Source: Aeromonas dhakensis (GTDB lineage Bacteria > Pseudomonadota > Gammaproteobacteria > Enterobacterales > Aeromonadaceae). Taken from it: a DNA stretch of 64,000 nt. Of this stretch, positions 49,050 through 59,182 are shown in pieces. Numbering within the stretch: the first letter of the stretch is position 1; each line of letters begins with the position of its first letter. Made by a program: the position numbers and the translations under genes. The DNA lies in NCBI RefSeq assembly GCF_000820305.1, contig NZ_CDBH01000021.1, positions 62,001 to 126,000 of the forward strand, written 5' to 3'. Under the pieces are notes generated by a model. It did not search any database. It was not told the origin of the DNA and was given only the letters and a program-made list of their open reading frames with translations.

Positions 49050-50111
49050 CTAGCGTCCCACGATGGCGTGATGGATATCCTGCAGCGGCAGGACATGGCG
49101 AGCGGCGCCGAGCTTGATGGCCTCCTTGGGCATGCCGAAGACCACGCAAGAGGCCTCATCCTGGGCGAAGGTATTGGCGCCTGCCTCCATCATCTCGCGC
49201 AGACCGCGTGCACCGTCATCCCCCATTCCGGTCATGATGATGCCGGTGGCATTGCTGCCGGCAAACTTGGCCACCGAGCGAAACAGCACGTCCACCGAAG
49301 GGCGGTGGCGGTTGATGAGGGGGCCGTCCATCACGTCGACGTGATAGTAGGCGCCGCTGCGCTTGAGCAGCATGTGCTTGCCGCCGGGGGCGATGAGCGC
49401 GAGCCCGGGGATCACCCGATCATTGCTTCTGGCCTCCCGCACCTCTATCTGGCACAGGTTGTTGAGCCGCTCGGCAAAGGAGGCGGTGAACTTCTCCGGC
49501 ATGTGCTGCACGATGACGATGCCGGGGCAGACCCGGGGCAGGGTAGTCAGCACGGCCTCCAGCGCCTGGGTGCCGCCGGTGGAGGTGCCGATCGCCACGA
49601 TCCGCTCCGTAGTCTGGGCCATGGCATGCTGGCTGGCCGGCGCCATGATGGCGTCGGCATTGAGCTTGGGGGCGACCGTGGTGGACTGGGTTCTGACTTG
49701 GCGTCTGACATTGGCCTGGGCGGCGGCGCGCACCGCCATGGCCAGCTCCTGCGCCGACTCCTGCAGAAAGCTTTTCAGACCGACCGTGGGCTTGGTGATG
49801 ATGTCGACGGCGCCGGCGGCCATCGCCTGCAGCGTGGTTTCCGCCCCCTTCTCGGTCAGGGAGGAGCAGATCACCACTGGGGTGGGGTGCTCGGCCATGA
49901 TCTTGGTGAGGAAGGTGATGCCATCCATACGTGGCATCTCCACGTCCAGCACGATCACGTCTGGCCACTCCTTCTTCAGTTTCTCTTGTGCAAACAGCGG
50001 GTCGGAGGCGGTGGCAATCACCTTGATATCGGGCTCCTGCTCGAGAATGGCCTGCAACACCTGCCTCACCACGGCGGAATCATCCACCAGCATGACTCTT
50101 ATCTGTTTCAT
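49050..50111 (-). CDS. cheB: CheB, protein-glutamate methylesterase/deamidase
   Basis: A 353-residue response regulator enzyme. The ATG at 50111 ([17 protein letters not shown]) is chosen over an upstream start. The receiver has acceptor Asp in [13 protein letters not shown]. The methylesterase domain has nucleophile Ser in [12 protein letters not shown], catalytic His in [11 protein letters not shown] and Asp in [11 protein letters not shown]. It removes methyl groups from receptors. It is the last gene of the che operon. Confidence 0.96.
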   Translation of the reverse strand: MKQIRVMLVDDSAVVRQVLQAILEQEPDIKVIATASDPLFAQEKLKKEWPDVIVLDVEMPRMDGITFLTKIMAEHPTPVVICSSLTEKGAETTLQAMAAGAVDIITKPTVGLKSFLQESAQELAMAVRAAAQANVRRQVRTQSTTVAPKLNADAIMAPASQHAMAQTTERIVAIGTSTGGTQALEAVLTTLPRVCPGIVIVQHMPEKFTASFAERLNNLCQIEVREARSNDRVIPGLALIAPGGKHMLLKRSGAYYHVDVMDGPLINRHRPSVDVLFRSVAKFAGSNATGIIMTGMGDDGARGLREMMEAGANTFAQDEASCVVFGMPKEAIKLGAARHVLPLQDIHHAIVGR

Positions 50112-50121
50112 TCCCGTCCCC

Positions 50122-50592
50122 TTAGCGGTGTGGCAAGCGATGATGACGTACCCAGACATTGCCGTTGGCCAGCTCGAAAATCAGACTTCTGTGTCCCGCA
50201 TGGCCAAGATGGTGGGCCTTGATGGTCAGGCCCAGGTGCTGGGTCAGCTGCCAGGCCGCCTTGATGTTCTTGATGGCCACATTCATGGTGTTGAGCGTTT
50301 GCTGTTCGATAAACATGTTGCCGCCGCCAAACAGCTTGACCTCGTATTCGTGGATGGGGGCGGGGTGCTTGCCTATTTCGTGGATAAACAGCTGGATTGC
50401 CTCATCGGCATAACGACCGTCCAGACCCGGTGCGCTGTGGCCGCGGCTGGGCAGCATGTAATGGCACATGCCACCTCGCTTCTGCTCCGGATGCCACATG
50501 GTAATGGCCACGCAGGAGCCAAGATGGGTGCGGATGATGGCGTCATCCTGCCCAAAGAAGAACTCGCCCGGTTGCAGCATGACCTCTTTCAT
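50122..50592 (-). CDS. cheD: CheD, receptor glutamine deamidase
   Basis: A 156-residue deamidase. The catalytic Cys is in [13 protein letters not shown] and the His in [12 protein letters not shown]. The ATG at 50592 is the conventional start; an in-frame TTG at 50607 overlaps the cheR stop. CheD modifies receptors and in some species is controlled by CheC or CheY-P. It lies between cheR and cheB as in Pseudomonas che cluster 2. Confidence 0.94.
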   Translation of the reverse strand: MKEVMLQPGEFFFGQDDAIIRTHLGSCVAITMWHPEQKRGGMCHYMLPSRGHSAPGLDGRYADEAIQLFIHEIGKHPAPIHEYEVKLFGGGNMFIEQQTLNTMNVAIKNIKAAWQLTQHLGLTIKAHHLGHAGHRSLIFELANGNVWVRHHRLPHR

Positions 50593-50603
50593 ACTGAAAA
50601 AAC

Positions 50604-51407
50604 TCAAGGTTTCAAATAGATGGAAGGGGATACCAGTTGCAGGCCGTGGGGCAGGCCGTTCAGGCTCTCGGCGTGACTGACGATGAGGTAGCCCCCTTTT
50701 CTCAGGCGCGGCACCAGTCGCTGCAGCACCTGTCCCTTGGTTTCCCGGTTGAAATAGATCATCACGTTGCGGATCAGGATGACATCGAACAGCCCGATGT
50801 CAGGCAACTCCTGATTCAGGTTGATATGGTAAAACTGCACTTTCTCGCGCAGCTTGCGATCGATGATGAAGGTGCCTTCCTGAAAGCCGACCCCCTTCAG
50901 GCAGTACTTCATCAACAATGGCAGCGGGATGTTGTGGGCCCGTTCGATGGGATAGAGCCCCGTTCTCGCCTGTTCCAGCACCCGGGTCGAGATATCCGAG
51001 GCGATCACTTCCCAGTTACCCAGCTCCAGATGGTCGGCCAGGGTCATGGCCAGGCTGTAGGGCTCTTCGCCGGAAGAGCTGGCTGCGCTCCAGATCCGAA
51101 CCATCCGCTCTTTTGGCAACTGGCGCAGTACCTTGTTACCGAGAAATTCGAAGTGCTTGGGTTCGCGAAAAAAGTAGGTCTCGTTGGTGGTGAGCAGATC
51201 GAGCGCAATCTGCAGTTCACTGCCGCGGTTGTGCATGATCAGGCTGAAATAGTCGCCATAGCTCTCCAGCTCATAGTAACAGAGCCGTTTTGACAATCGG
51301 CTGGCGACCAGGGCCTTCTTGGCCGGTGACAGATCGATCCCCGCCGTCTGGTGGATCCAGCGTTGAAACTGCGCAAATTCATCATCATGCAACTGGGTCT
51401 GATACAA
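50604..51407 (-). CDS. cheR: CheR, chemoreceptor methyltransferase
   Basis: A 267-residue SAM-dependent methyltransferase with an N-terminal helical domain (about 10-75) and the catalytic domain containing NETYFFREPKHFE, WSAASSSGEEPYSLAM and DVILIRNVMIYF. The start is taken as TTG at 51407 (MYQTQLHDDEFAQ), which has CGGGAG at proper spacing. The longer frame that begins with ATG at 51458 would start inside an intrinsic terminator hairpin at 51430-51460, which makes that start unlikely. Confidence 0.92.
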   Translation of the reverse strand: MYQTQLHDDEFAQFQRWIHQTAGIDLSPAKKALVASRLSKRLCYYELESYGDYFSLIMHNRGSELQIALDLLTTNETYFFREPKHFEFLGNKVLRQLPKERMVRIWSAASSSGEEPYSLAMTLADHLELGNWEVIASDISTRVLEQARTGLYPIERAHNIPLPLLMKYCLKGVGFQEGTFIIDRKLREKVQFYHINLNQELPDIGLFDVILIRNVMIYFNRETKGQVLQRLVPRLRKGGYLIVSHAESLNGLPHGLQLVSPSIYLKP

Positions 51408-51421
51408 GGAAGGACTCCCGA

Positions 51422-51460
51422 AACAAACGGGATGCGGGTGAGTTCCACTCACCCGCATCC
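51422..51460 (-). terminator. Terminator inside the che operon, between the PAS-MCP and cheR
   Basis: A perfect 14-bp stem (51430-51443 with 51447-51460, loop of three) followed on the minus strand by GTTTGTTT. It begins four bases after the MCP stop codon and should reduce cheR-cheD-cheB expression relative to the upstream genes. Confidence 0.75.
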
Positions 51461-51463
51461 GGG

Positions 51464-53635
51464 TTAGAAGCGAACAAAGTCGCCGTCATTGTGGGGCCGG
51501 GGCAGGTTGCCATTACCCTCTGCGGCACTGTTCTCGAGCATGAAGCGGCCACGGGGGCCGGTACGGGTGGCTGCCACCTTCTGGCCGGCATTGAGCTTGT
51601 GCCGCTCGAGGGTGAAGAACTCCATCGCCAGTTGCAGCTGTTCGGCCTGGCTGCTCATCTCCTCGGCAGTGGCGGCCAGCTCTTCGCTGCAGGATGCGTT
51701 CTGCTGGGTCACCTGGCTCAACTGGTTCATGGCGATGTTGATCTGGCTGACGCCGGTTGACTGCTCGGCGGAGGCGGCGCTGATCTCCTGCACCAGATCC
51801 GAGGTCTTGTTGATGGAGGGCACCATCTGATCGAGCAGGCGTCCCGCTTTCTCCGCCATGTCGACGCTGCTTGAGGCCAGCTCGCCAATCTCCTGGGCCG
51901 CTACCTGGCTGCGCTCCGCCAGCTTGCGAACCTCGGCGGCCACCACGGCGAAACCCTTGCCGTGATCGCCAGCCCGGGCCGCCTCGATGGCGGCGTTGAG
52001 GGCCAGCAGATTGGTCTGGTAGGCGATGTCATCTATGATGCCGATGCGCTTGGCAATCTGCTTCATGGCATCGACCGTGAGCTTGACCGCCTCGCCGCCT
52101 TCCACCGCCTCCTTGGCCGCCTTGCTGGCCATGCCATCGGTAACCTGGGCGTTGTCGGTGTTCTGGTTGATGCTGGCGCTCATCTGCTCGATGGAGGCGC
52201 TGGTCTCCTCCATGCTGGAAGCCTGCTCGCTGCTGGACTGGCTGATGGACTGGGCGGTGGCGCTGACCTGCTCGGCGGCGCTGGAGAGGTTGTCGGATGC
52301 CCCCAGCACTTCGGTTACAATGTTGGTAAGCGAGACGATGGTCTGGTTGAGGGAGTCCTTGGTCGTGCCGAATACACCGGGATAATCGGCCTCTATGTGT
52401 TGGGTCAGATCCCCGCGCGCCAGTGATTGAACCACCCTGATCACGTCGTTGAGACTGGTGTCGATCACCTCGGCGATACGGTTTATCCCCTCCCCAAGGT
52501 TCTGGAAGAAGCCGCTCTTGCCGGTGAGATCCATGCGGCGGTGCAGTTCGCCATTGATGACGGACTGGACGATTTCCGACATCTCCCGCTCGATGGCGAC
52601 CTCCTTGGTGCGATCCGACCACTCGACCACGGAGCCCAGCCGCTCGCCATCGTCGCCGAATACCGGGTTGGCGATGAGGGCGAAAGTGCGTCCCCCCAGC
52701 ATGATCTGGGTACGATAAGTGTTGTTCAGCTTGGCCAGCATGCTGCGTTGATGGCCCGGATTCTTGTGAAAGCTGTCGATGTTGGCGCCCATCAGATTGG
52801 CCGAGTTGAAGTGGTGCAGCTCCTTGCGGATGTCGGTTTCGGCCTGGCCCAGCATTTCCCTGACCGCTTCGTTCATGTAGATGATGTTGAGATCGGTATC
52901 GGCGATCATCACGTTGGTGCTGGCCCCGTCGAGCGCCTTCTTGACTCGCAGACTTTCGGCGGCCGCCTGCTTGGCGGCGGCATTGGCGGCTTTCACTTCA
53001 TTCTCGATGGCGATCTCCTTGGTGCGGTCGGCCCACTCCACCACGGAGCCGAGCCGCTCGCCACCGTCATTGAAAACGGGGTTGGCGATCAGGGAGAAGG
53101 TGCGACCTCCGACCGTGATCTGGGTGCGGTAGGTCTTGTCCAGCTTGGCCAGCATGTTGCGCTGGTGGGAGGGCTCCTTGTGGAAAGTATCGATGTTCTT
53201 GCCCATCAGGTGCCTGACGTCGAAGCTCGGCAGATCCTTGCGAATATCCGACTCTGCCAGTCCCAGCATGGCCAGCACGGCTTCATTCATGTAGACGATG
53301 TTCAAATTGGTATCGGCGATCATCACATTGGTCGAGGCACCATCCAGCGCCTTGCGCACTCGCAGGTTTTCTTCGTAGAGCGCCTGGTTGGCCTCGCGGG
53401 CGGCGAGCGCACTGCCAAGGCGATCTCCCAGCAGCCCCAGTACGGCATTGAACTCCTGGCAGAGCTCCTTGAGAGGGCCGGTGAGCGTGTCCAGCTCTAG
53501 CTGGGCGGACTGTTTGCCTTGCTGGAGCCCCTGAGCCAGGGTGCGGGTTGCACCAGTCAACTGGCGCAGTTGTTCCTGCAGCAAGGCATGAGCATTGCCG
53601 TTGCCAAACAGATTGCCAAAGAGTGATTGAGTCAT
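51464..53635 (-). CDS. Soluble methyl-accepting chemotaxis protein with tandem PAS domains
   Basis: A 723-residue receptor without transmembrane segments. A helical N-terminus (1-90) leads into two very similar PAS domains (about 95-207 and 233-347). Both start [14 protein letters not shown] and end GSVVEW, then DRTKE. A HAMP-like region (about 355-440) and the MCP signalling domain with the hairpin tip [26 protein letters not shown] follow. The receptor probably senses an internal cue through PAS-bound cofactor; which one cannot be read. The C-terminus is DGDFVRF, close to that of the membrane MCP in the same operon. The ATG at 53635 is preferred to an upstream in-frame start. Confidence 0.93.
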   Translation of the reverse strand: MTQSLFGNLFGNGNAHALLQEQLRQLTGATRTLAQGLQQGKQSAQLELDTLTGPLKELCQEFNAVLGLLGDRLGSALAAREANQALYEENLRVRKALDGASTNVMIADTNLNIVYMNEAVLAMLGLAESDIRKDLPSFDVRHLMGKNIDTFHKEPSHQRNMLAKLDKTYRTQITVGGRTFSLIANPVFNDGGERLGSVVEWADRTKEIAIENEVKAANAAAKQAAAESLRVKKALDGASTNVMIADTDLNIIYMNEAVREMLGQAETDIRKELHHFNSANLMGANIDSFHKNPGHQRSMLAKLNNTYRTQIMLGGRTFALIANPVFGDDGERLGSVVEWSDRTKEVAIEREMSEIVQSVINGELHRRMDLTGKSGFFQNLGEGINRIAEVIDTSLNDVIRVVQSLARGDLTQHIEADYPGVFGTTKDSLNQTIVSLTNIVTEVLGASDNLSSAAEQVSATAQSISQSSSEQASSMEETSASIEQMSASINQNTDNAQVTDGMASKAAKEAVEGGEAVKLTVDAMKQIAKRIGIIDDIAYQTNLLALNAAIEAARAGDHGKGFAVVAAEVRKLAERSQVAAQEIGELASSSVDMAEKAGRLLDQMVPSINKTSDLVQEISAASAEQSTGVSQINIAMNQLSQVTQQNASCSEELAATAEEMSSQAEQLQLAMEFFTLERHKLNAGQKVAATRTGPRGRFMLENSAAEGNGNLPRPHNDGDFVRF

Positions 53636-53700
53636 GGGCCTTATCCTTGTGCGACATGTCATTGCTGTGTGGTGGAGCGAAACGCTGATTTATGTTGTTG

Positions 53701-54273
53701 TCATGGCGTTTGTGGTTTTTGTTCCAGCAGCCGTTCCTGCTGTTGAGTCAGCTCGCTGAGCTGGGCCATCTCGTCGATGGAGAGCACCTTCTCGGTATTG
53801 ATGAGAATGACGAACTTGCCGTTGACCTTGCCCATGCCGCTGATGAAGTCGGCCCGGATACGGGCCCCGAAGCTTGGTGGCGGCTCAATCTCGTTGCAGG
53901 GGATGGTCAGTACCTCGGAGACGGAGTCCACCACCACGCCTATGTCCTGATTGCCGTGTTCCGGGTCGTCCGGGTGCACGTTCTCGATGATCACGATGCA
54001 ACTGCGGCGAGTGATGCTGGAGGGGGCATTGCCAAAACGGGCGTTGAGATCCACCACAGAGACGACGGCTCCCCTCAGGTTGATCACACCCCGGATAAAA
54101 CTCGGCATCATGGGGATGGGGGTGATGTTGCCGTATTCGATGATCTCCTTGACCCCGAGAATGTTGATGGCAAACATCTCGCCGTTGATGAGAAAAGTCA
54201 GGTACTGGGCATCACCCTGATTGTCATGTACCAGCGTGCCAGGCTGGGCGACCACTTCGGTAGACATGCTCAT
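53701..54273 (-). CDS. cheW: CheW, receptor-kinase coupling protein
   Basis: A 190-residue CheW with two SH3-like subdomains: QYLTFLINGEMFAINILGVKE, RGVINLRGAVVSVVDLNARFG and VDSVSEVLTIP. It has a longer C-terminal tail (ELTQQQERLLEQKPQTP) than E. coli CheW (167). It lies 12 bases after the preceding MCP. Confidence 0.95.
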   Translation of the reverse strand: MSMSTEVVAQPGTLVHDNQGDAQYLTFLINGEMFAINILGVKEIIEYGNITPIPMMPSFIRGVINLRGAVVSVVDLNARFGNAPSSITRRSCIVIIENVHPDDPEHGNQDIGVVVDSVSEVLTIPCNEIEPPPSFGARIRADFISGMGKVNGKFVILINTEKVLSIDEMAQLSELTQQQERLLEQKPQTP

Positions 54274-54285
54274 GAGGCTCTCCGG

Positions 54286-56208
54286 TTAAAAGCGGACAAA
54301 ATCGGTTTCGTCAACCTGCGGTTGCGCAGCCACATTGCCATGCAACGGGGGCTGGGCCGGCATCACAAACTTGCCTCTGGGAGGCACCCCCTTGTGCAGA
54401 TTTTCGACCTGTCTGGGTGAGCGGCCGCTGCCTTGCAGGGAGAAAAAGTCCATGGTCTGCTGCAGCTCGTTGGCCTGGGAGCTCATCTCCTCCGCGGTGG
54501 CGGCCAGCTCCTCGCTGCTGGCAGCATTTTGCTGGGTCACCTGATTGAGCTGGCTCATGGCCAGGCTTATCTGGTTGGCGGCGCTGGCCTGTTCCCCGGA
54601 GGCGGCGTTGATCTCCTGCACCAGATCCGAGGTCTTGCGAATGGAGGGCACTATCTTGTCGAGCAGACTGCCCGCCTTCTCGGCGGTATCGACGCTGCTT
54701 GACGAGAGTTCGCCTATCTCCTGCGCCGCGATCTGGCTGCGTTCGGCCAGCTTGCGGACCTCGGCGGCGACCACAGCAAAGCCTTTGCCATGTTCACCGG
54801 CCCTGGCCGCCTCAATGGCGGCATTGAGCGCCAGCAGATTGGTCTGGTAGGCAATGTCGTCGATGATGCTGACCTTGCGGGCGATCTGCTGCATCGCGGC
54901 AACCGTCTGTTGTACCGAACGGCCCCCTTCGGTGGCCTCCAGTACGGCGCTGCTCGCCATGTTGTCGGTCACCTTGGCGTTGTCCGTGTTCTGGTTGATG
55001 CTGGCGCTCATCTGTTCGATGGAGGCGCTGGTCTCTTCCACGCTGGCCGCTTGCTCACTGGTGGCCTGGCTGAGGGACTGGGCCGTGGTGCTGACCTGAT
55101 TGGAGGCGTTGGTCAGGTTGTCGGCGGCGTTGCGTACTTCCTCGATGATGGCGGTCAGTGCGGCGATGGTGCTGTTGAGACCATCCTTGGTCTGACCGAA
55201 AATTCCCGGATAGGGCTGCTCAATCTTCTGGGTGAGGTCACCCTGCGACAGGGCGGTGGCAATGCGCATCACGTCGTTGAGGCTGGTGTCGGTCACGTTG
55301 GAGAGACGATTGAGCAGTTCGGAGAGGCGCTTGATGTAACCCTGCCGTCCGTCCAGTTCAATCTTGTAGCTGAAATCCCCCTGTTCGACGGCGGCGGTCA
55401 CCAGCGTTTCTATGTCGATAATGAGGGACGTCAGCTTGTTGACCATGTTCTGCATGGCCAGCAACAGCTGGCCGGCTTCATCGTGGGCTCCGATGTCGAT
55501 GGTGACGTCGAGATTGCCGTCCGCCAGGTGGTTGGCAACCTGCAGGGCCTGGTTGATGGGGGAGATGATGCTGCGAATGAGGACGATGCCAAACCAGGCT
55601 GCAGCCACCATGCCGGCGGCGACCACAGCCATCATGGTAAGCAGCATGACGTCATACCAGGCCTGGGCCTGTTCGTATTCTGATTTGGCAACGTCGAGCT
55701 GCAGGCTGACCAGCTCGGTTATCTTGCTGCCGATGGGGTCGATGGAGCTATATAGCTTGCCGTCAAACTCATTGAGCGTATCCGCAATGACACCATGCTG
55801 ATTTGAGAGAAAGGCCTCCAGCCTGGTGATGTCTCGATCCGCGGTATTAAACAGGCTGTTGGCCTCTGCCGACAGCTTCTGTTCGGCTGCGGTCAGCTTG
55901 GTGGCCTGATAGTGTTGCCACTCCAGTTTTATCTGCTGCTGGGCATGCTGGATCTGCTGCAACGCCTCCTCGGCGCTGACGAGACCGGCATTGGCCTTGT
56001 TGACATTGTCTATGATGGCGACGGCGTAGTTGTCCGAGATGGTTTTGAGCTGCTTGAGCGGCACCACCCGGTCGTTGTAGACCCGTTGCAGCCCCTTGTT
56101 GCTGCTATGCATGTTGTAGAGCCCGAGCACACCTACGCCAAACAGCAGCACACAGAGCAGGCAGAGCAGTATGGTGAGTCGTATCTTGATGGTGGAGTTT
56201 TTGAACAT
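54286..56208 (-). CDS. Membrane methyl-accepting chemotaxis protein with four-helix-bundle sensor
   Basis: A 640-residue receptor. Transmembrane helices at about 10-32 and 188-212 enclose a periplasmic four-helix-bundle ligand domain (about 35-185). A HAMP domain (about 213-268) and a second HAMP-like linker precede the signalling domain with [26 protein letters not shown]. The C-terminus is ETDFVRF. Ligand unknown. AGGAG precedes the ATG. Placed between cheA and cheW. Confidence 0.94.
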   Translation of the reverse strand: MFKNSTIKIRLTILLCLLCVLLFGVGVLGLYNMHSSNKGLQRVYNDRVVPLKQLKTISDNYAVAIIDNVNKANAGLVSAEEALQQIQHAQQQIKLEWQHYQATKLTAAEQKLSAEANSLFNTADRDITRLEAFLSNQHGVIADTLNEFDGKLYSSIDPIGSKITELVSLQLDVAKSEYEQAQAWYDVMLLTMMAVVAAGMVAAAWFGIVLIRSIISPINQALQVANHLADGNLDVTIDIGAHDEAGQLLLAMQNMVNKLTSLIIDIETLVTAAVEQGDFSYKIELDGRQGYIKRLSELLNRLSNVTDTSLNDVMRIATALSQGDLTQKIEQPYPGIFGQTKDGLNSTIAALTAIIEEVRNAADNLTNASNQVSTTAQSLSQATSEQAASVEETSASIEQMSASINQNTDNAKVTDNMASSAVLEATEGGRSVQQTVAAMQQIARKVSIIDDIAYQTNLLALNAAIEAARAGEHGKGFAVVAAEVRKLAERSQIAAQEIGELSSSSVDTAEKAGSLLDKIVPSIRKTSDLVQEINAASGEQASAANQISLAMSQLNQVTQQNAASSEELAATAEEMSSQANELQQTMDFFSLQGSGRSPRQVENLHKGVPPRGKFVMPAQPPLHGNVAAQPQVDETDFVRF

Positions 56209-56223
56209 GTCAGGCTCCTGATG

Positions 56224-58437
56224 TTAATTGACTCTTGGTTGGGATTGCAGACGTGGAATGGCGTACTGGCTCAGCTGGCCCAGCTCCTGGTCGATGGCAT
56301 GCTGGATCAGAGAGGGAATATCCAGAATGAGGGCTACCTCGCCGCCACCCAGAATGGTGGAGCCGCTGATCCCCTGCAGGCGCTGGAACAGCTTGCCGAG
56401 CGGTTTGATGACGGTCTGGAACTCCCCCAGCAGCTCGTCGACCACCAATCCTGACTTCTTGCCGCCATGGCTGACGACCACGATATTTTCCCGGCGGCCA
56501 CGGGTTCCCTCGACATCGAAGTAGTGCTGCAACCGGACGAATGGCAGCACTTCACCACGCAGATTGATGTAGTTGCGCCCCTGGGTATCGTCCAGCGCGC
56601 TCTGGGTCAGCTCCACGCATTCGATCACCATGTCGAGGGGAATGACGTAGTAAGTGGTGCTGACGCGCACCAGAAAGCCATCGATGATGGCCAGGGTCAG
56701 CGGCAGCCGGATCTGTACCCGGGTGCCGAGTCCGGGCTTGCTGTCCAGCTCGACGCTGCCACGCAGGGCCTGGATGTTGCGTTTGACCACATCCATGCCC
56801 ACACCGCGTCCGGAGAGATTGGTGATGGCCTCCGCGGTGGAGAAGCCGGGCTCGAAGATGAGCTGGTAGATCTCCTGATCCGACAGGGTGGCATTGGCTG
56901 CTGCCAGCCCCCGCTCCTGCGCTTTTTGCAGGATCCTGGCCTTGTTGAGGCCGGCACCATCGTCCTGGATCTCGATGACAATGCTGCCGGAGTCGTGATA
57001 GGCGTTGAGGGTCAGGGTGCCCCGTGCCGGCTTGCCGGCCGCCAGCCGTTTCTCGGCCGCTTCTATGCCGTGATCCATGGCATTGCGCACCAGATGCATC
57101 AAGGGATCGCCGATCTTCTCCACCACAGACTTGTCCAGCTCGGTGTCGCCGCCGGTGATCACCAGCGCTATGTCCTTGTTCAGCTCGTGGCTGACATCCC
57201 GCACCACCCGCTGGAAGCGGTTGAAGGTATCGCCGATGGGCACCATGCGCAGGCGCAGGGCACCATCGCGGATCTCCTCGACCAGCATGGCAATGGTGGA
57301 ATTGGCCTCCTGCAGCAGGCTGTCCCGTGAACGCTGGGCCAGCAGGTTGGCGCCGGAGCTGGCCACGACCAGTTCTCCCACCAGATTGATCAACTCATCC
57401 AGCTTGTCGGCGTGGACCCGGACATAACGCCCTTCCTTGTTCTTGTTCTCCTTGCTCTGATTCTGTTTCTTGAGCGCGGCGTCCACCACCACTTCATTGA
57501 CGGCACCTTGGGCGATCAGGATCTCCCCCAGCTTGTTGGTGTCGGCCTGCGGCTGCTCATGCTGGGCTTGCAGGCCGAGCGCAAGCTCGCTGGCCGTCAG
57601 TGCGCCTGTTTTGACCAGCAGTTGCCCCAGCATCTCGTTGTCTTCCGGCAGGGCGTTGATGAGCGCTATGTACTCGGCGATCTTGCTGTGGGGCGGCAAG
57701 ATGCTGATGAGACAGTCGTCTCGCACGAATTCGAACACGTCGCTCAGGGCACTCTTGTCGGCCTGGGAGTCCAGATCGATCTCGTAGCCGAGGTAACAGC
57801 TCTCCGGATCGAACTGTTCCCACTCCGGCAGGGCATGGTGAATGGTCTCGATGGCGCAGAGGGTACCCATGGTACCGAGGTAGCGCAGGAAAGAGGTGGG
57901 ATCCATGCCGTTGCGCAGCACGTCAGGACCAAAGCGCAGGGAGATGTGCCACAGGGAGGTAGCGCTGACATGACCCTCCTCCTTGCTGACCGGATCGGCA
58001 TCGGCAGGCTGGGTCCGCTCCGGCAGCGTGGTCTGGTTGCCGCTTTGGTGACGGGCCAGATTGCGCCGTAACTGCTCATCCTGAGCCTGTTCATCCGCAC
58101 CAAGGGCTTCCCCCTGTTCAGCCACCAGGCTGACCAGGCGTTCGATGTGATCCCGACTCTCCAGCAGATCCCTGATGAGGGGGGCACTTATCGCCAGTTG
58201 CTGGTTGCGCACCTGATCGAGCAGATCCTCGACGATGTGCGTGAAACTGACGATGGGTTGCAGGCCGAACAGGCCGGCGGAACCCTTGATGGTGTGCGCC
58301 GCCCGGAAGATGGCACCGATGAGCTCGCCATTGTCCGGGTCGTTCTCCAGGGTTAGCAGCGCGGACTCCATCTCCTCCAGCAGCTCGCGCGCCTCGGCGA
58401 TATAGGTTTGCAGGGCCTGATCAAGATTGATGCTCAC
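56224..58437 (-). CDS. cheA: CheA histidine kinase with an unusual middle region
   Basis: A 737-residue kinase starting at GTG (58437) with AAGGAG upstream. P1/HPt contains phospho-acceptor His48 in AAHTIKGSAGLFG. A middle domain (about 160-250) is followed by two 24-residue repeats (269-292 and 302-325) of the form LGxxLxxxGxxxxxxLxxxLxxQ, like the c-di-GMP-binding MshEN motif. Then come the P3 dimer helices (DKLDELINLVGELV), the P4 ATPase (HLVRNAMDHGIE, DDGAGL, GRGVGMDVV) and the P5 CheW-like domain. It phosphorylates CheY and CheB in response to receptors. Confidence 0.96.
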   Translation of the reverse strand: MSINLDQALQTYIAEARELLEEMESALLTLENDPDNGELIGAIFRAAHTIKGSAGLFGLQPIVSFTHIVEDLLDQVRNQQLAISAPLIRDLLESRDHIERLVSLVAEQGEALGADEQAQDEQLRRNLARHQSGNQTTLPERTQPADADPVSKEEGHVSATSLWHISLRFGPDVLRNGMDPTSFLRYLGTMGTLCAIETIHHALPEWEQFDPESCYLGYEIDLDSQADKSALSDVFEFVRDDCLISILPPHSKIAEYIALINALPEDNEMLGQLLVKTGALTASELALGLQAQHEQPQADTNKLGEILIAQGAVNEVVVDAALKKQNQSKENKNKEGRYVRVHADKLDELINLVGELVVASSGANLLAQRSRDSLLQEANSTIAMLVEEIRDGALRLRMVPIGDTFNRFQRVVRDVSHELNKDIALVITGGDTELDKSVVEKIGDPLMHLVRNAMDHGIEAAEKRLAAGKPARGTLTLNAYHDSGSIVIEIQDDGAGLNKARILQKAQERGLAAANATLSDQEIYQLIFEPGFSTAEAITNLSGRGVGMDVVKRNIQALRGSVELDSKPGLGTRVQIRLPLTLAIIDGFLVRVSTTYYVIPLDMVIECVELTQSALDDTQGRNYINLRGEVLPFVRLQHYFDVEGTRGRRENIVVVSHGGKKSGLVVDELLGEFQTVIKPLGKLFQRLQGISGSTILGGGEVALILDIPSLIQHAIDQELGQLSQYAIPRLQSQPRVN

Positions 58438-58463
58438 GAATGACTCCTTGTCCGCAGAACCGG

Positions 58464-58790
58464 TTAGGCGTGATCGGCGTGGGGAATGAGGGTGGGATCA
58501 CCGAAAAAGGCCGCCAGCTGGCACAACTCAAGGGCATCAAGCACGGCATGGCTGTGCATGACCAGATGCAGTGGATAGCCTCCCTGCTGCGCCGTCTTCT
58601 TGGCTGCCAGCAGCAGCTGCAAACCGGCGCTGTCCATTTCGCTGATCTGGGAGAGATCCAGTTCCAGCTCCTGCTGGCGATAGAGTAGGGGTGTGAGCGC
58701 CTGTTTCAGCTCGGCTGCCGTGTAGATGGTCATCTCGCCCGAGATGGTCACGACACTCTTGTGCTCACCCGTTTCGATTTGCAGCGGCAT
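58464..58790 (-). CDS. STAS-domain protein in the che operon
   Basis: A 108-residue single STAS domain related to anti-sigma-factor antagonists (SpoIIAA). The usual phosphorylated serine is in ISEMDSAGLQLLLA (about residue 53). GGGAGG precedes the ATG. No partner anti-sigma kinase is visible; within chemosensory operons such proteins are recurrent but of unclear function. Confidence 0.88.
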   Translation of the reverse strand: MPLQIETGEHKSVVTISGEMTIYTAAELKQALTPLLYRQQELELDLSQISEMDSAGLQLLLAAKKTAQQGGYPLHLVMHSHAVLDALELCQLAAFFGDPTLIPHADHA

Positions 58791-58804
58791 GAACGCCTCC
58801 CGGC

Positions 58805-59173
58805 TCAGGGCATGATGAGCTTGGCCACGGCAGCCAGCATCTGATCCGGCTGGAACGGCTTGACCACCCAGGCCTTGGCTCCCGCGGCCTGTCCCTCCTG
58901 CTTCTTGCTGTCCTGGGACTCTGTCGTCAGCATGATCACCGGAGTGAACTTGTAGCTGGCCAGCTTCTTGGCCTCCTTGACGAAACTGATGCCGTCCATG
59001 TTCGGCATGTTGACGTCACTGATGATGAGGTTGATCTTCTTGCCGTCGAGCTTTTTGAGGGCATCCTTGCCGTCACTTGCCTCCATCACCTCGTAACCGG
59101 CTCCCTTGAGCGTCATGCCGACGACCTGGCGTATGGTGGCCGAGTCATCCACGATCAGGACTGTTTTGGGCAT
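58805..59173 (-). CDS. cheY: CheY-type single-domain response regulator
   Basis: A 122-residue receiver. Acidic pair in VLIVDDSATIRQ, acceptor Asp in LIISDVNMPNMDG (about residue 54), Thr in MLTTES and Lys in AWVVKPFQ. It carries the output of this CheA; whether it acts on the flagellar motor or another process is not evident from sequence. AGGAGAG precedes the ATG. Confidence 0.94.
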   Translation of the reverse strand: MPKTVLIVDDSATIRQVVGMTLKGAGYEVMEASDGKDALKKLDGKKINLIISDVNMPNMDGISFVKEAKKLASYKFTPVIMLTTESQDSKKQEGQAAGAKAWVVKPFQPDQMLAAVAKLIMP

Positions 59174-59182
59174 ATCTCTCTC

